Assembly: GCF_022637395.1 (NCBI RefSeq)
Contig: NZ_CP093338.1
Coordinates: 1-64,000, forward strand
Direction: 5' to 3'
Length of the DNA stretch: 64,000 nucleotides
Origin: Shinella sp. H4-D48
GTDB taxonomy: Bacteria > Pseudomonadota > Alphaproteobacteria > Rhizobiales > Rhizobiaceae
A model generated the notes under the pieces. It was not told the origin of the DNA, ran no database searches, and saw nothing but the letters and a program-made list of their open reading frames with translations. Positions within the stretch are counted from its first letter, which is position 1, and every line of letters begins with the position of its first letter. The position numbers were made by a program, and so were the translations under genes. Below, one piece after another: positions 50,770 through 59,525 of this stretch.

Positions 50770-51923
50770 AAATCCTCCAGGTTCAGACGCAGGCGGAAGC
50801 CGCCGGCGCACAACGCATCTCCGACATGGTGGGCGAAGGGCTTCGAGCCCGCGGCCATGACGTCCGAACGGTCTTCCTGTATCGTAAGACCGACGTCTAT
50901 GACCGTGATCCCCACGCCGATTTCATCCTGATGCATCCGCCGCGCGGCGTCCTCGAACAGATGCTCGCGGTGCTGGGCCTCGTCGATCACGTACGCAAGG
51001 TCAGGCCAGATGCGGTCGTTTCCTTCCAGCATTATGGCAATATAGCCGGCACACTTGCCGCCCGGCTCTGCGGTGTGGGCGCCATTGTCGCCAACCAAAG
51101 CGGTGCGCCACAGGCACACGGCCTGCGCGGTTTCCTCACGCAAATCGACAAGTTCATGGGCATGGCGGGTCTTTATCACGTCAATGTCGTGAACTCCGCA
51201 TGGACCGAATCGCAGTTCGCCGCCTTCCCCGCCGCCTACCGCAAGCGCCTGCAACGCATCGATCACGGTGTCGCCGCGCCATCGCGGCTGCCGGCCAGGA
51301 AGCGTGCGCGCGCGACCTTCGGGTTGCCGGCCGGCGTTCCGCTTGCGGTCTCGACCGGCCGGCTGGCACTGTCGAAGAACCATACAGCCCTGGTGGGTGC
51401 GCTTGCGATGCTTCCAGGCGTACATCTTGCGATCGCCGGTGCTGGCCCGGAAAGGGAAAATCTCCTCGGGCTCGCCACGCGGCTCAACGTGCATAACCGC
51501 CTTCATCTTGTGGGCGAACTGTCCCCTGAAGGCATCCATGATTTTCTCGCGGCGGGTGACGTCTATGCCTTTTCCTCGACGACGGAGACCTTTGGCTTGG
51601 CGGTCGTGGAAGCCGCCATTGCCGGCCTGCCCGTCGTGGCGAGCGATCTGGACGTGCTGCGCGAGGTGCTCACAACGGACGACGGACGCCCGGCAGCACT
51701 GTTCGTGCCGCCGGATGTCGACGGACTCGCGGCCGGTCTTGCATCTGTTTTCGCAGATCCTGCACTCGCCACGACACTCGCGACAGCCGGACGCCAACTG
51801 CGGGAGCAATATTCACCCTCAACAATGTGCGCGGCCTATGAAGCGCTGTTTTCGTGCACCGGTCTTCGCATGGGCACGATGCCATCGATCACTTCCAGCG
51901 GACCTGAGCGATTGAGCGTGTGA
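50766..51923 (+). CDS. GT4-family glycosyltransferase
   Basis: This 385-residue GT-B fold retaining glycosyltransferase is cytoplasmic. The N-terminal domain binds acceptor (MKILQVQTQAEAAGAQRI; SFQHYGNIAGTLAARLCG). The C-terminal domain binds sugar nucleotide, with the E-x7-E motif in STTETFGLAVVEAAIAGLPVVAS at about 281-303 and TGRLALSKNHTALVGAL at about 200. The start at 50766 follows the overlap with the flippase gene. The last 29 codons overlap the convergent gene on the opposite strand. It likely adds one sugar of the repeat unit. Confidence 0.9.
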   Translation: MKILQVQTQAEAAGAQRISDMVGEGLRARGHDVRTVFLYRKTDVYDRDPHADFILMHPPRGVLEQMLAVLGLVDHVRKVRPDAVVSFQHYGNIAGTLAARLCGVGAIVANQSGAPQAHGLRGFLTQIDKFMGMAGLYHVNVVNSAWTESQFAAFPAAYRKRLQRIDHGVAAPSRLPARKRARATFGLPAGVPLAVSTGRLALSKNHTALVGALAMLPGVHLAIAGAGPERENLLGLATRLNVHNRLHLVGELSPEGIHDFLAAGDVYAFSSTTETFGLAVVEAAIAGLPVVASDLDVLREVLTTDDGRPAALFVPPDVDGLAAGLASVFADPALATTLATAGRQLREQYSPSTMCAAYEALFSCTGLRMGTMPSITSSGPERLSV

Positions 51924-53326
51924 ATGCGTGGATAGGGCCAATCTCCGTTGGTTAAGACGGGGATTGGCGGCGAGAACTGAACGGTATCGCTATCGAGGGC
52001 GAGCAGTTTGGATAATCCCAGTCCGCCGCCATAACCCAGCGTGCCGTCCTGAACCGGCATAAGAAGTCGCCCGACGCAATCCCGCACGAAAGCGCCACCC
52101 GGCCGCGCGCTGCGGCGGTCGATCAGGATCGGGTTCAGCCGGTGCGGCCGCCAGGGGCCGGTGAGCGCCTCGGCCTCGAAGATCACGAGCGTATCGGAGG
52201 TACTGCCAAAACCGTCCCGGTCCGTCGCGAAAAGCCAGAGTCTTCCGCCATGTGCCAGCAGGGTGGCGTCGGATATCTCGCCTTCGACTAGAACAGCCTC
52301 CGCCCGCCACCGATCCGGAAAATCTTCGGCACGGTAAAGGGTGAGCTTCCCGCTGGCGCTGGCCTCCGGCAGCATCCAGATCGACCCTTCCCAATAAAAG
52401 ACCTGCGGATAGGAGAGGTGGTGCGGCTCTTCTAAGATAACCCGGGCTGCCTGCGGAACGCCCGAAGCGCTGAACGGCACGACGGATATCACCGCCTTGC
52501 CTGCGGCATGCGGGTAATCCTCCACGAAGAGGAAGACGCGCCCCTGCCAATGGAAGACAAATGGATCGGCATAAAACCGATCTCCCGCATCCATGAGCAC
52601 GCGCCATCCGGTTCCGAGCCTCCCCGTGTCGACCACGCCTGGGCCATCATGAAAACGATACCCGACCCGCCAGTGCGCCTGCCGGAAGCGCAGCCGCCGC
52701 CAGGCCTCCCGGCCAAGGCGCGGCAGGGCGCAGGTCAGATAAGCGGGCAGGAATTGGTGTTCCGTCTGATCCATGGCGATGTCTTCGAGCGGGTTGAGCC
52801 GGTTTGCCGCAAATGTCTCCACCGCGGAGACCAAAAGTGTGATCGCCCGGGCAAGGACATCCTCCACCCCAAGCGAGACGGCCTCGCGCCGGTCGATCAT
52901 CGGCCAGGCGCGGCCGACCACGTTCACGCCATCGAGAACCACTTCCAGAACCGGCAGCCGACCCGCCGCAACCAATGTTGGGAGCGCGCGCGCATCGTAT
53001 GCGCCATCGCACAGCAAAGCGAAGGTCGGCACATCCTGCACCGATGCATTCCCCGAAAGATCAAGGCGTAAATTCGGCGCGACATGCCGTGTTCCGGGCA
53101 CAAGCGACTCGATCTGCGATGCGAGCGCCCGCTCGCGTCGGCGGAAAACGCGGCGTTCGAGCCCAAGCGTGCCGTTCACCCATGCCGGCCACGGATCGGC
53201 AACTTCGTCTGTAACGACCGCCACCGCATGCCCTGCCGCCGCCAGACGCTCGATCAGGACTTGGTGCCAGTACTGCGCACAACGGCCCGGGACAATGACC
53301 TCGATCGCAAGGTGCCGGCCGCTCAT
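51836..53326 (-). CDS. GINT1-like beta-propeller sugar-processing protein
   Basis: This is a 496-residue protein. The second half (about 240-480) has the repeats of a five-bladed GH43/GINT1-N type propeller: FYADPFVFHWQGRVFLFVED, HLSYPQVFYWEGSIWMLPEAS, LYRAEDFPDRW, GRLWLFATDRDGFGS. Such domains occur in bacterial polysaccharide clusters and in plant inositolphosphorylceramide glycosyltransferases, but their reaction is not settled. The N-terminal 230 residues look alpha/beta and may be a degenerate formyltransferase- or glycosyltransferase-like domain (inference). The start at 53326 shares a base with the acetyltransferase stop (TGATG). The 3' end overlaps the GT4 gene by 88 bp, tail to tail. 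Confidence 0.75.
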   Translation of the reverse strand: MSGRHLAIEVIVPGRCAQYWHQVLIERLAAAGHAVAVVTDEVADPWPAWVNGTLGLERRVFRRRERALASQIESLVPGTRHVAPNLRLDLSGNASVQDVPTFALLCDGAYDARALPTLVAAGRLPVLEVVLDGVNVVGRAWPMIDRREAVSLGVEDVLARAITLLVSAVETFAANRLNPLEDIAMDQTEHQFLPAYLTCALPRLGREAWRRLRFRQAHWRVGYRFHDGPGVVDTGRLGTGWRVLMDAGDRFYADPFVFHWQGRVFLFVEDYPHAAGKAVISVVPFSASGVPQAARVILEEPHHLSYPQVFYWEGSIWMLPEASASGKLTLYRAEDFPDRWRAEAVLVEGEISDATLLAHGGRLWLFATDRDGFGSTSDTLVIFEAEALTGPWRPHRLNPILIDRRSARPGGAFVRDCVGRLLMPVQDGTLGYGGGLGLSKLLALDSDTVQFSPPIPVLTNGDWPYPRIHTLNRSGPLEVIDGIVPMRRPVHENSAS

Positions 53327-54201
53327 CAGGCGTCGAAGACCGCGAATTCCGTAAAGGCCAGATCCCCCGGCCACGGCGGGTTCGGGCCTTTCGCATATTT
53401 GGGACCGGTTCCGGCGAAATAGCGCCCCACCAGCCCCGGCACGGGTCCGCACGCGTCGACGACGGCGAAGAGCAGCCCTTTGCGCACGAGATAACGCCCG
53501 AGCGCATGGGCACACCGACTGAGATCGGCATGCGAGCGACAATAGATGACCTGGCTGCATGGAAGCATGCCGCGCAGCACGCGTCGTCGCTTTAGAACGA
53601 AGGGATAAGCGTCGTCTCCATCCAGGCACAGGACGGCGTCGCAGCCAAGGGCGGCATGATCCAGCAGGAGGGTCCGGTCTTCTTCCAGCAGCCTGTCGAG
53701 TTCCGCGAGCCCCGGCCGTGCAACGACCGCGCGGATCGCACCCGTCGCCCGGGTGAGGAGCGGCACAAAAGCCTGCTGTCCGTCGGCGAAACGACGGAAC
53801 CGTAATGCCTCAGTCACCTTCAGCGTTACGGGCGCCGGCGTGATCGACAGGAAGGTGACATCCCGGCGGCGCATTGCCGTCATGATGAGCTTTCCCGCAT
53901 AGGAGCGAAAATCCTCGTCGACCGCCCAGCTTGAGAGATTGCAGCGGACGGCATCGCCCGGATGACGGAAGTACAATGCCAGCAGGACGCCGACAACGCG
54001 GCCTTCGCAATCCAGAACATAACCATAGCGCGGCAGGTCTTCCACGGCGGGGCGGTTGGACATGCGCTCCAGCGCTTCCTCCCAGTAGCGTCGTGACCGC
54101 TCGGGGAAACCACGGCTGAGGCAATCGACGACGTCAAGCCAATCCGCCTCGGCGATCGGACGGCAGGCAAGACCTTCGGGAAGCGGACCCAACACGCTCA
54201 T
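53326..54201 (-). CDS. GNAT-family acetyltransferase-like protein
   Basis: This is a 291-residue protein of the N-acetyltransferase superfamily. The first part (about 10-100) includes a GNAT-like core (GYVLDCEGRVVGVLLALYF; WAVDEDFRSYAGKLIMTAM), where GNAT proteins bind acetyl-CoA; the typical R/Q-x-x-G-x-G/A loop is only partly visible as DEDFRSYAGK. The C-terminal half is not conserved. The ATG at 54201 is preceded by GGAGG at 6 nt. Placement upstream of the propeller gene suggests acetylation or other modification of the polysaccharide or its precursors (inference). Confidence 0.7.
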   Translation of the reverse strand: MSVLGPLPEGLACRPIAEADWLDVVDCLSRGFPERSRRYWEEALERMSNRPAVEDLPRYGYVLDCEGRVVGVLLALYFRHPGDAVRCNLSSWAVDEDFRSYAGKLIMTAMRRRDVTFLSITPAPVTLKVTEALRFRRFADGQQAFVPLLTRATGAIRAVVARPGLAELDRLLEEDRTLLLDHAALGCDAVLCLDGDDAYPFVLKRRRVLRGMLPCSQVIYCRSHADLSRCAHALGRYLVRKGLLFAVVDACGPVPGLVGRYFAGTGPKYAKGPNPPWPGDLAFTEFAVFDA

Positions 54202-54377
54202 GTGGCCTCCATGCAAATTTTTTCGGTTGAAGACGACTCCCTAAATACAACCATTAGATATAAAGGGGGGCGATTATGCAACCATAAGAAAGGGGACGAA
54301 TTTCTCACCACTTGCCATACATCCGCCAATCAGGAAGGTTGCGCACGATCAGGACGCATCATCTTGCAGGAGCCGGC

Positions 54378-55682
54378 ATGGCCGTTACCGACATCGCGAC
54401 CCGCACCTACGATCATAATTTCCGGCTCGACCCGATCGTGCGCAGCCTGCTGGATACGGATTTCTACAAGCTTCTGATGCTCCAGATGATCCGCCGGCAA
54501 TATCCCGGCGTGCATGCCACCTTTTCGCTCATCAACCGGACGAAAAGCGTGCGGCTCGGCGACATCATCGACGAAGGAGAGCTGCGTGCGCAGCTCGATC
54601 ACGCCCGCGAAATCCGTTTTACGAAGAAGGAACTGATCTGGCTTGCCGGTAACAGCTTCTACGGCAAGGCGCGCATGTTCGGCCCTGACTTCATCGCCTG
54701 GCTCGCCGATTTCCGCCTTCCCGAATATGACCTGCACAAGGTGGATGGCCAATACGAGCTGCATTTCGACGGACCCTGGACGCACACGACGATGTGGGAA
54801 ATCCCGGCGCTCGCCATCATCAACGAGTTGAAGTCGCGGGCGGGCATGCGCGGGCGTGGGCGCTTCACGCTTGATGTTCTCTATGCCCGCGCGAAGGCGC
54901 GGCTCTGGGAGAAGGTGGAGCGGCTGGCGAAACTGCCGGATCTGGTCATTTCCGACTTCGGCACGCGGCGGCGCCACGGATTCCTCTGGCAGCGCTGGTG
55001 CGTGGAGGCGCTGAAGGAGGGGCTTGGGGATCGTTTCATCGGTACATCCAACGTGCTTCTCGCCATGGATGCCGATCTCGAAGCCATCGGCACCAATGCG
55101 CACGAGCTGCCAATGGTCGCATCCGCACTTGCCGATGGCGACGACGCGCTGGCGCGTGCCCCCTATCAGGTGCTGGAGGACTGGCGGCAGCATTACAACG
55201 GCAATCTGCTGATCGCGCTGCCCGATGCCTATGGCACGGCGGCCTTTCTCGCCAACGCACCCGACTGGGTCGCCGACTGGACGGGCTTTCGGCCCGACAG
55301 TGCGCCCCCGATCGAGGGCGGCGAGCAGATCATCGACTGGTGGCGTGCAAAGGGGCGCGATCCGCGCCAGAAGCTGCTGATCTTCTCCGACGGCATGGAC
55401 GTCGATACGATCGAGGAGACCTACCGGCATTTCCACGGGCGAGTGCGCATGAGCTTCGGCTGGGGCACCAATCTCACCAACGATTTCCGCGGCTGCGACC
55501 CGGACGGAGGCACGGCGCTCGATCCGATCTCACTCGTGTGCAAGGTCACGAGCGCGAACGGCCACCCCGCGGTGAAGCTTTCCGATAACCCCGCCAAGGC
55601 GACGGGCGATCCAGCCGAGATCGAACGCTATCGCCGCGTGTTCGGCATAGACCGACAGATGGCACGGCCAGTCGAAGTCTAG
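54378..55682 (+). CDS. pncB: Nicotinate phosphoribosyltransferase
   Basis: This 434-residue enzyme makes nicotinate mononucleotide from nicotinate, PRPP and ATP in NAD salvage (Preiss-Handler pathway). The family active-site histidine, phosphorylated during catalysis, is His200 in [29 protein letters not shown] near the N-terminus and [12 protein letters not shown] near residue 365 are other signatures. The ATG at 54378 has AGGAG 6 nt upstream; an in-frame ATG at 54312 adds 22 non-conserved residues. The 176-nt gap upstream (54202-54377) is AT-rich and holds its promoter. It appears monocistronic. Confidence 0.95.
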   Translation: MAVTDIATRTYDHNFRLDPIVRSLLDTDFYKLLMLQMIRRQYPGVHATFSLINRTKSVRLGDIIDEGELRAQLDHAREIRFTKKELIWLAGNSFYGKARMFGPDFIAWLADFRLPEYDLHKVDGQYELHFDGPWTHTTMWEIPALAIINELKSRAGMRGRGRFTLDVLYARAKARLWEKVERLAKLPDLVISDFGTRRRHGFLWQRWCVEALKEGLGDRFIGTSNVLLAMDADLEAIGTNAHELPMVASALADGDDALARAPYQVLEDWRQHYNGNLLIALPDAYGTAAFLANAPDWVADWTGFRPDSAPPIEGGEQIIDWWRAKGRDPRQKLLIFSDGMDVDTIEETYRHFHGRVRMSFGWGTNLTNDFRGCDPDGGTALDPISLVCKVTSANGHPAVKLSDNPAKATGDPAEIERYRRVFGIDRQMARPVEV

Positions 55683-55841
55683 CCTTCCGAGCCGCCCACA
55701 TCATCATCGATGAAACGCAATGCCGCCACCATGCAGTCCGCCCGGTCGCGGCGGCCGTGACGCGTCTGCCGCGAACCTCGCTGCATAAGAATTACCCTGC
55801 CGCGAGAAAAATTGTCCGCAAGCGGATTTGGCGGTTTACAA

Positions 55842-55852
55842 TAGTAATACAA
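55842..55852. promoter_or_regulatory. Candidate FadR-family operator upstream of the ytfQ-like gene
   Basis: TAGTAATACAA matches the TNGTNNNACNA consensus of FadR-subfamily GntR regulators and is part of an AT-rich block (TACAATA repeated 11 nt apart) between pncB and the binding-protein gene. The GntR gene at 60549 in the same transcription unit is the obvious candidate regulator. The 221-nt gap (55683-55903) shows nothing else clear apart from AT-rich promoter-like DNA. Confidence 0.5.
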
Positions 55853-55903
55853 TATGATGTTTTATCGACGCTGCTGAGGAGCAGCTTTGTTTGGGAGGAA
55901 ACC

Positions 55904-56866
55904 ATGAACTTCAAATTCGCACTCGCAGGCGCCACGATTCTGGCTGCATCGGTCTTCAGCGCGGCTTCCGCGTCGGCGATGACCGTGGGCTTTTCGCAGA
56001 TCGGTTCCGAATCGGGCTGGCGCGCCGCAGAAACCACACTGACCAAGCAGCAGGCTGAAAAGCGCGGCATCGACCTCAAGTTCGCCGATGCCCAGCAGAA
56101 GCAGGAAAACCAGATCAAGGCGCTGCGTTCGTTCATCGCGCAGGGCGTCGATGCCATCCTGGTCGCACCGGTTGTTGCCACCGGCTGGGATGAAGTGCTG
56201 CAGGAAGCCAAGGACGCGAAGATTCCGGTCGTGCTGCTCGACCGCACCATTGATGCGCCGAAGGATCTCTATCTCACCGCCGTCACGTCCGACCTCGTGC
56301 ATGAAGGCAATGTCGCCGGCAAGTGGCTGGTCGACACGGTCGCCGGCAAGCCGTGCAACGTCGTCGAACTCCAGGGCACGACAGGCTCATCGCCGGCCAT
56401 CGACCGCAAGAAGGGCTTCGAAGAAGCGCTTGCAGGCAAGGACAACCTGAAGATCGTCCGCAGCCAGACCGGCGACTTCACCCGCACCAAGGGCAAGGAA
56501 GTCATGGAAAGCTTCCTGAAGGCCGAGGACGGCGGCAAGAACATCTGTGCAGTCTACGCGCACAATGACGACATGGCTGTCGGCGCCATCCAGGCGATCA
56601 AGGAAGCCGGCCTGAAGCCGGGCACCGATATCCTCGTCGTATCGATCGACGCCGTTCCGGATATCTTCCAGGCCATGGCCGCCGGCGAGGCAAACGCCAC
56701 GGTCGAACTGACGCCGAACATGGCCGGTCCGGCCTTCGATGCGCTCGATGCCTTCATCAAGGACGGCAAGGAGCCGCCGAAGTGGATCCAGACGGAATCG
56801 AAGCTTTACACCCAGGCTGACGATCCGATGAAGGTCTACGAAGAAAAGAAGGGCCTCGGCTACTAA
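55904..56866 (+). CDS. ytfQ: YtfQ-type sugar ABC transporter binding protein
   Basis: This 320-residue periplasmic binding protein of the ribose/galactofuranose group has a Sec signal peptide (residues 1-24, FALAGATILAASVFSAASASA). The mature chain closely follows E. coli YtfQ: VGFSQIGSESGWRAAETT, QQKQENQIKALRSFIAQGVDAI, APVVATGWDEVL, CNVVELQGTTGSSPAIDRKKG and YAHNDDMAVGAIQAIKEAGLKPG. YtfQ binds galactofuranose, so a furanose or similar sugar is the likely ligand (inference). The ATG has GGGAGG upstream. It is the first gene of ytfQ-R-T-yjfF. Confidence 0.92.
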   Translation: MNFKFALAGATILAASVFSAASASAMTVGFSQIGSESGWRAAETTLTKQQAEKRGIDLKFADAQQKQENQIKALRSFIAQGVDAILVAPVVATGWDEVLQEAKDAKIPVVLLDRTIDAPKDLYLTAVTSDLVHEGNVAGKWLVDTVAGKPCNVVELQGTTGSSPAIDRKKGFEEALAGKDNLKIVRSQTGDFTRTKGKEVMESFLKAEDGGKNICAVYAHNDDMAVGAIQAIKEAGLKPGTDILVVSIDAVPDIFQAMAAGEANATVELTPNMAGPAFDALDAFIKDGKEPPKWIQTESKLYTQADDPMKVYEEKKGLGY

Positions 56867-56880
56867 TCCCTACCCGGTCC

Positions 56881-56909
56881 TGCGCCCGGCCTTAAGACGG
56901 CCGGGCGCA
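56881..56909 (+). repeat. Intercistronic hairpin between ytfQ-like and ytfR-like genes
   Basis: A perfect 11-bp stem (TGCGCCCGGCC and GGCCGGGCGCA) with a 7-nt loop starts 14 nt after the binding-protein stop. There is no T tract. Such hairpins usually protect the upstream message and raise binding-protein levels over the rest of the transporter. Confidence 0.65.
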
Positions 56910-56979
56910 CACCACCGCTTTGCCTGCCGACGCGCGCCTTGCTACGCTGCGGCCGGTTTCTGTCATACGGGTCGGGATC

Positions 56980-58503
56980 ATGCAGTCGGTCAGTTCCTAT
57001 GTTCTATCGGCGACGGGGATCGACAAGATCTTCCCGGGTGCCAGGGCGCTCAACGGCGTCGATTTCTCGCTTGCACGCGGTGAGGTTCACGCTCTTCTGG
57101 GTGAAAACGGCGCTGGAAAATCCACGCTCATCAAGTGCCTGACAGGCGCTTACCGGCGCGATGGCGGTCGCATCCTGCTCGATGGCACCGAAGTCGATCC
57201 GCACAACACTCTGGAAGCGCAGAAGCTTGGCATCGGCACGGTCTACCAGGAAGTGAACCTGCTGGCGAACCTCACGGTCGCCGAAAACCTGTTTCTCGGC
57301 CGCCAGCCGCGTCGCTTCGGTCTTGTCGATGCGCGCGCGATGAACAAGCAGGCTCGCGCGCTCCTTTCGCAATACGACCTCGACATCGATGTGACGGCGG
57401 AGCTCTCGTCTTTTTCCGTCGCTGTCCAGCAGGTCATCGCCATTGCCCGCGCCGTCGATCTGTCCGGCAAGGTGCTCATCCTCGACGAACCGACGGCCAG
57501 CCTCGACACACACGAAGTCGCCATGCTGTTCCGCATTGTGCGCCGCCTCAAGGATCGCGGCCTCGGGATCATCTTCATCACGCACTTCCTCGAGCAGGTC
57601 TATGACATCTCGGACCGCATCACCGTTCTGCGCAACGGCCAGCTTGTCGGTACGCGCGACACCGCGGCCCTGCCGCGCCGTGAACTCATCGCCATGATGC
57701 TCGGCCGTGAACTCGTGCACGAAGTCAGCGAAGCAAAACAGAGTGAAGCGAAGGCGCCCGGCGCCGCGCGCTTCCGCTTCCGCGGCTTCGGTCGCAAGGG
57801 GCATATCCAACCGTTCGATCTCGATGTCGCCTCCGGCGAAGTGGTCGGCATTGCCGGCCTCCTCGGCTCCGGCCGCACGGAGACGGCAGAAATTCTGTTC
57901 GGTGCCGAGCGCGCCGACAGCGGTACGGCCGAGGTCGATGGCCGCCCGCTCGACCTCTCCTCGCCGCGCGCTGCGATCCGCGAGAAATTCGGCTTCTGCC
58001 CTGAGGATCGCAAGGTCGACGGTATCGTCGGCGATCTCTCGGTGCGTGAAAACATCGTGCTGGCACTGCAGGCGCGGCGCGGCTGGGCGCGGCCGATCAG
58101 CCGGAGCGAGCAGGACAGGCTTGCCGATCACTACATCAAGGCGCTCGATATCCGCACAAGTGACCGTGAAAAGCCGATCCGGCTTTTGTCCGGCGGCAAT
58201 CAGCAGAAGGCCATCCTGGCCCGCTGGCTGGCGACCAATCCGGAATTCCTCATCCTCGACGAGCCGACGCGCGGCATCGATGTCGGCGCGCACGCGGAAA
58301 TCATCCGCCTCATCGAAACCCTGTGCGAAAAGGGCATGTCGCTGATCGTCATTTCCTCCGAACTGGAAGAACTCGTCGCCTATTCAAGCCGCGTCCTCGT
58401 GCTGAGAGACCGGGCACATGTGGCCGAACTGACGGGGGAAGAGGTCACCACCAACGCCATCGTCGAGGCGATCGCCTCCGCGCATGAAGGGAGGCCGTCA
58501 TGA
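56980..58503 (+). CDS. ytfR: Sugar ABC transporter tandem ATP-binding protein (YtfR-type)
   Basis: This 507-residue ATPase contains two ABC modules. The first has Walker A LLGENGAGKST at about 40-50 and Walker B VLILDEPTASLD. Its signature motif is degenerate (ELSSFSVAVQQVIAIARAV in place of LSGGQ), as is common in sugar importers of the CUT2 class. The second has signature LLSGGNQQKAILARWL and Walker B FLILDEPTRGIDVG, but its Walker A position reads GLLGSGRTE without lysine. The ATG at 56980 gives the normal N-terminus. Its stop overlaps the ytfT-like start by 4 nt. Confidence 0.93.
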   Translation: MQSVSSYVLSATGIDKIFPGARALNGVDFSLARGEVHALLGENGAGKSTLIKCLTGAYRRDGGRILLDGTEVDPHNTLEAQKLGIGTVYQEVNLLANLTVAENLFLGRQPRRFGLVDARAMNKQARALLSQYDLDIDVTAELSSFSVAVQQVIAIARAVDLSGKVLILDEPTASLDTHEVAMLFRIVRRLKDRGLGIIFITHFLEQVYDISDRITVLRNGQLVGTRDTAALPRRELIAMMLGRELVHEVSEAKQSEAKAPGAARFRFRGFGRKGHIQPFDLDVASGEVVGIAGLLGSGRTETAEILFGAERADSGTAEVDGRPLDLSSPRAAIREKFGFCPEDRKVDGIVGDLSVRENIVLALQARRGWARPISRSEQDRLADHYIKALDIRTSDREKPIRLLSGGNQQKAILARWLATNPEFLILDEPTRGIDVGAHAEIIRLIETLCEKGMSLIVISSELEELVAYSSRVLVLRDRAHVAELTGEEVTTNAIVEAIASAHEGRPS

Positions 58504-59525
58504 CGGGCACGCTCAAGGCCTATGCTGTCAGGCTGTTTCCGCAGGTCGCGGCGCTCGCCATCATCCTCTTCATGGTGTCGCTCGCCTTCCCCGGCTTTTT
58601 CAAGCTGTCGTTCCAGAACGACCGCCTCTATGGCAGCCTTATCGATATCCTGAACCGCGGCGCGCCCGTCGCCCTGCTGGCCATCGGCATGACGGTGGTG
58701 ATCGCGACAAAGGGCATCGACCTTTCCGTGGGCGCGGTCATGGCGATCTGCGGCGCAGTGGCTGCTGCCTCCATCACCGCAGGCCACTCCCTGGCCTTCA
58801 CCCTCCTGGTTACGATTTCGACCGGCATCCTGTGCGGCCTGTGGAACGGCGTGCTCGTCGCCGTGCTCGATATCCAGCCGATCATCGCAACGCTGGTGCT
58901 TATGGTGGCTGGGCGCGGCATCGCGCAGCTTATCACCGAAGGCGCCATCCTCACTTTTAACCATCCGGGCCTGATCTTCATTGGCAGCGGCTCGCTGTTC
59001 GGCCTGCCGATGCCTGTTATCATTTGGCTGGGCTTCGGGCTCATCGTGGCGCTGCTCGTGCGGCGAACGGCGCTCGGCATGCTCATAGAGGCCGTGGGCG
59101 TTAACCGCCGTGCATCCCGACTGTCCGGCGTGTCGACAGGCGTCCTGCTGATCGCGGCTTACATACTCTCCGGGCTTTGCGCAGCCCTGGCAGGCATCAT
59201 TGCAGCCGCCGATATCCGCGGTGCGGACGCCAACAATGCCGGCCTCTGGCTTGAGCTCGACGCCATCCTCGCCGTCGTCGTCGGCGGTACCTCCCTGCTC
59301 GGCGGCCGCTTCAGTATTGCCGCCTCGCTGCTTGGTGCAATGATCATCCAGTCGATCAACACCGGAATCCTGCTTTCAGGCTTCCCGCCAGAATTCAACC
59401 TCATCATCAAGGCGGCCATCATCGTGCTGATCCTGGTCATCCAGTCCCCGCGCGCGCAATCGGCCTTCATCTGGATGTCGCGCGTCCGCGCCGCCGAGCC
59501 CAAGAAGGAGCAGGAGGCGAAATGA
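58500..59525 (+). CDS. ytfT: Sugar ABC transporter permease (YtfT-type)
   Basis: This 341-residue CUT2/RbsC-family inner membrane permease has about 8-10 helices. Family motifs are VALLAIGMTVVIATKGIDLSVGAVMAICGAVAA near residue 60 and LDAILAVVVGGTSLLGGRF near residue 250. It forms the channel with the following YjfF-like permease. It overlaps both neighbours by 4 nt, so the operon is translationally coupled. Confidence 0.93.
   Translation: MTGTLKAYAVRLFPQVAALAIILFMVSLAFPGFFKLSFQNDRLYGSLIDILNRGAPVALLAIGMTVVIATKGIDLSVGAVMAICGAVAAASITAGHSLAFTLLVTISTGILCGLWNGVLVAVLDIQPIIATLVLMVAGRGIAQLITEGAILTFNHPGLIFIGSGSLFGLPMPVIIWLGFGLIVALLVRRTALGMLIEAVGVNRRASRLSGVSTGVLLIAAYILSGLCAALAGIIAAADIRGADANNAGLWLELDAILAVVVGGTSLLGGRFSIAASLLGAMIIQSINTGILLSGFPPEFNLIIKAAIIVLILVIQSPRAQSAFIWMSRVRAAEPKKEQEAK

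Noticed and set aside
53326-54201. Assignment of the GNAT protein to phosphonate metabolism or antibiotic resistance
   Set aside because: It is coupled to the propeller gene by a TGATG overlap and sits in the polysaccharide locus, 27 kb from the phn genes.
57004-58293. Minus-strand frame of 429 codons opposite the ytfR-like ATPase
   Set aside because: The plus-strand ABC motifs are intact; the antisense reading has no known motif.
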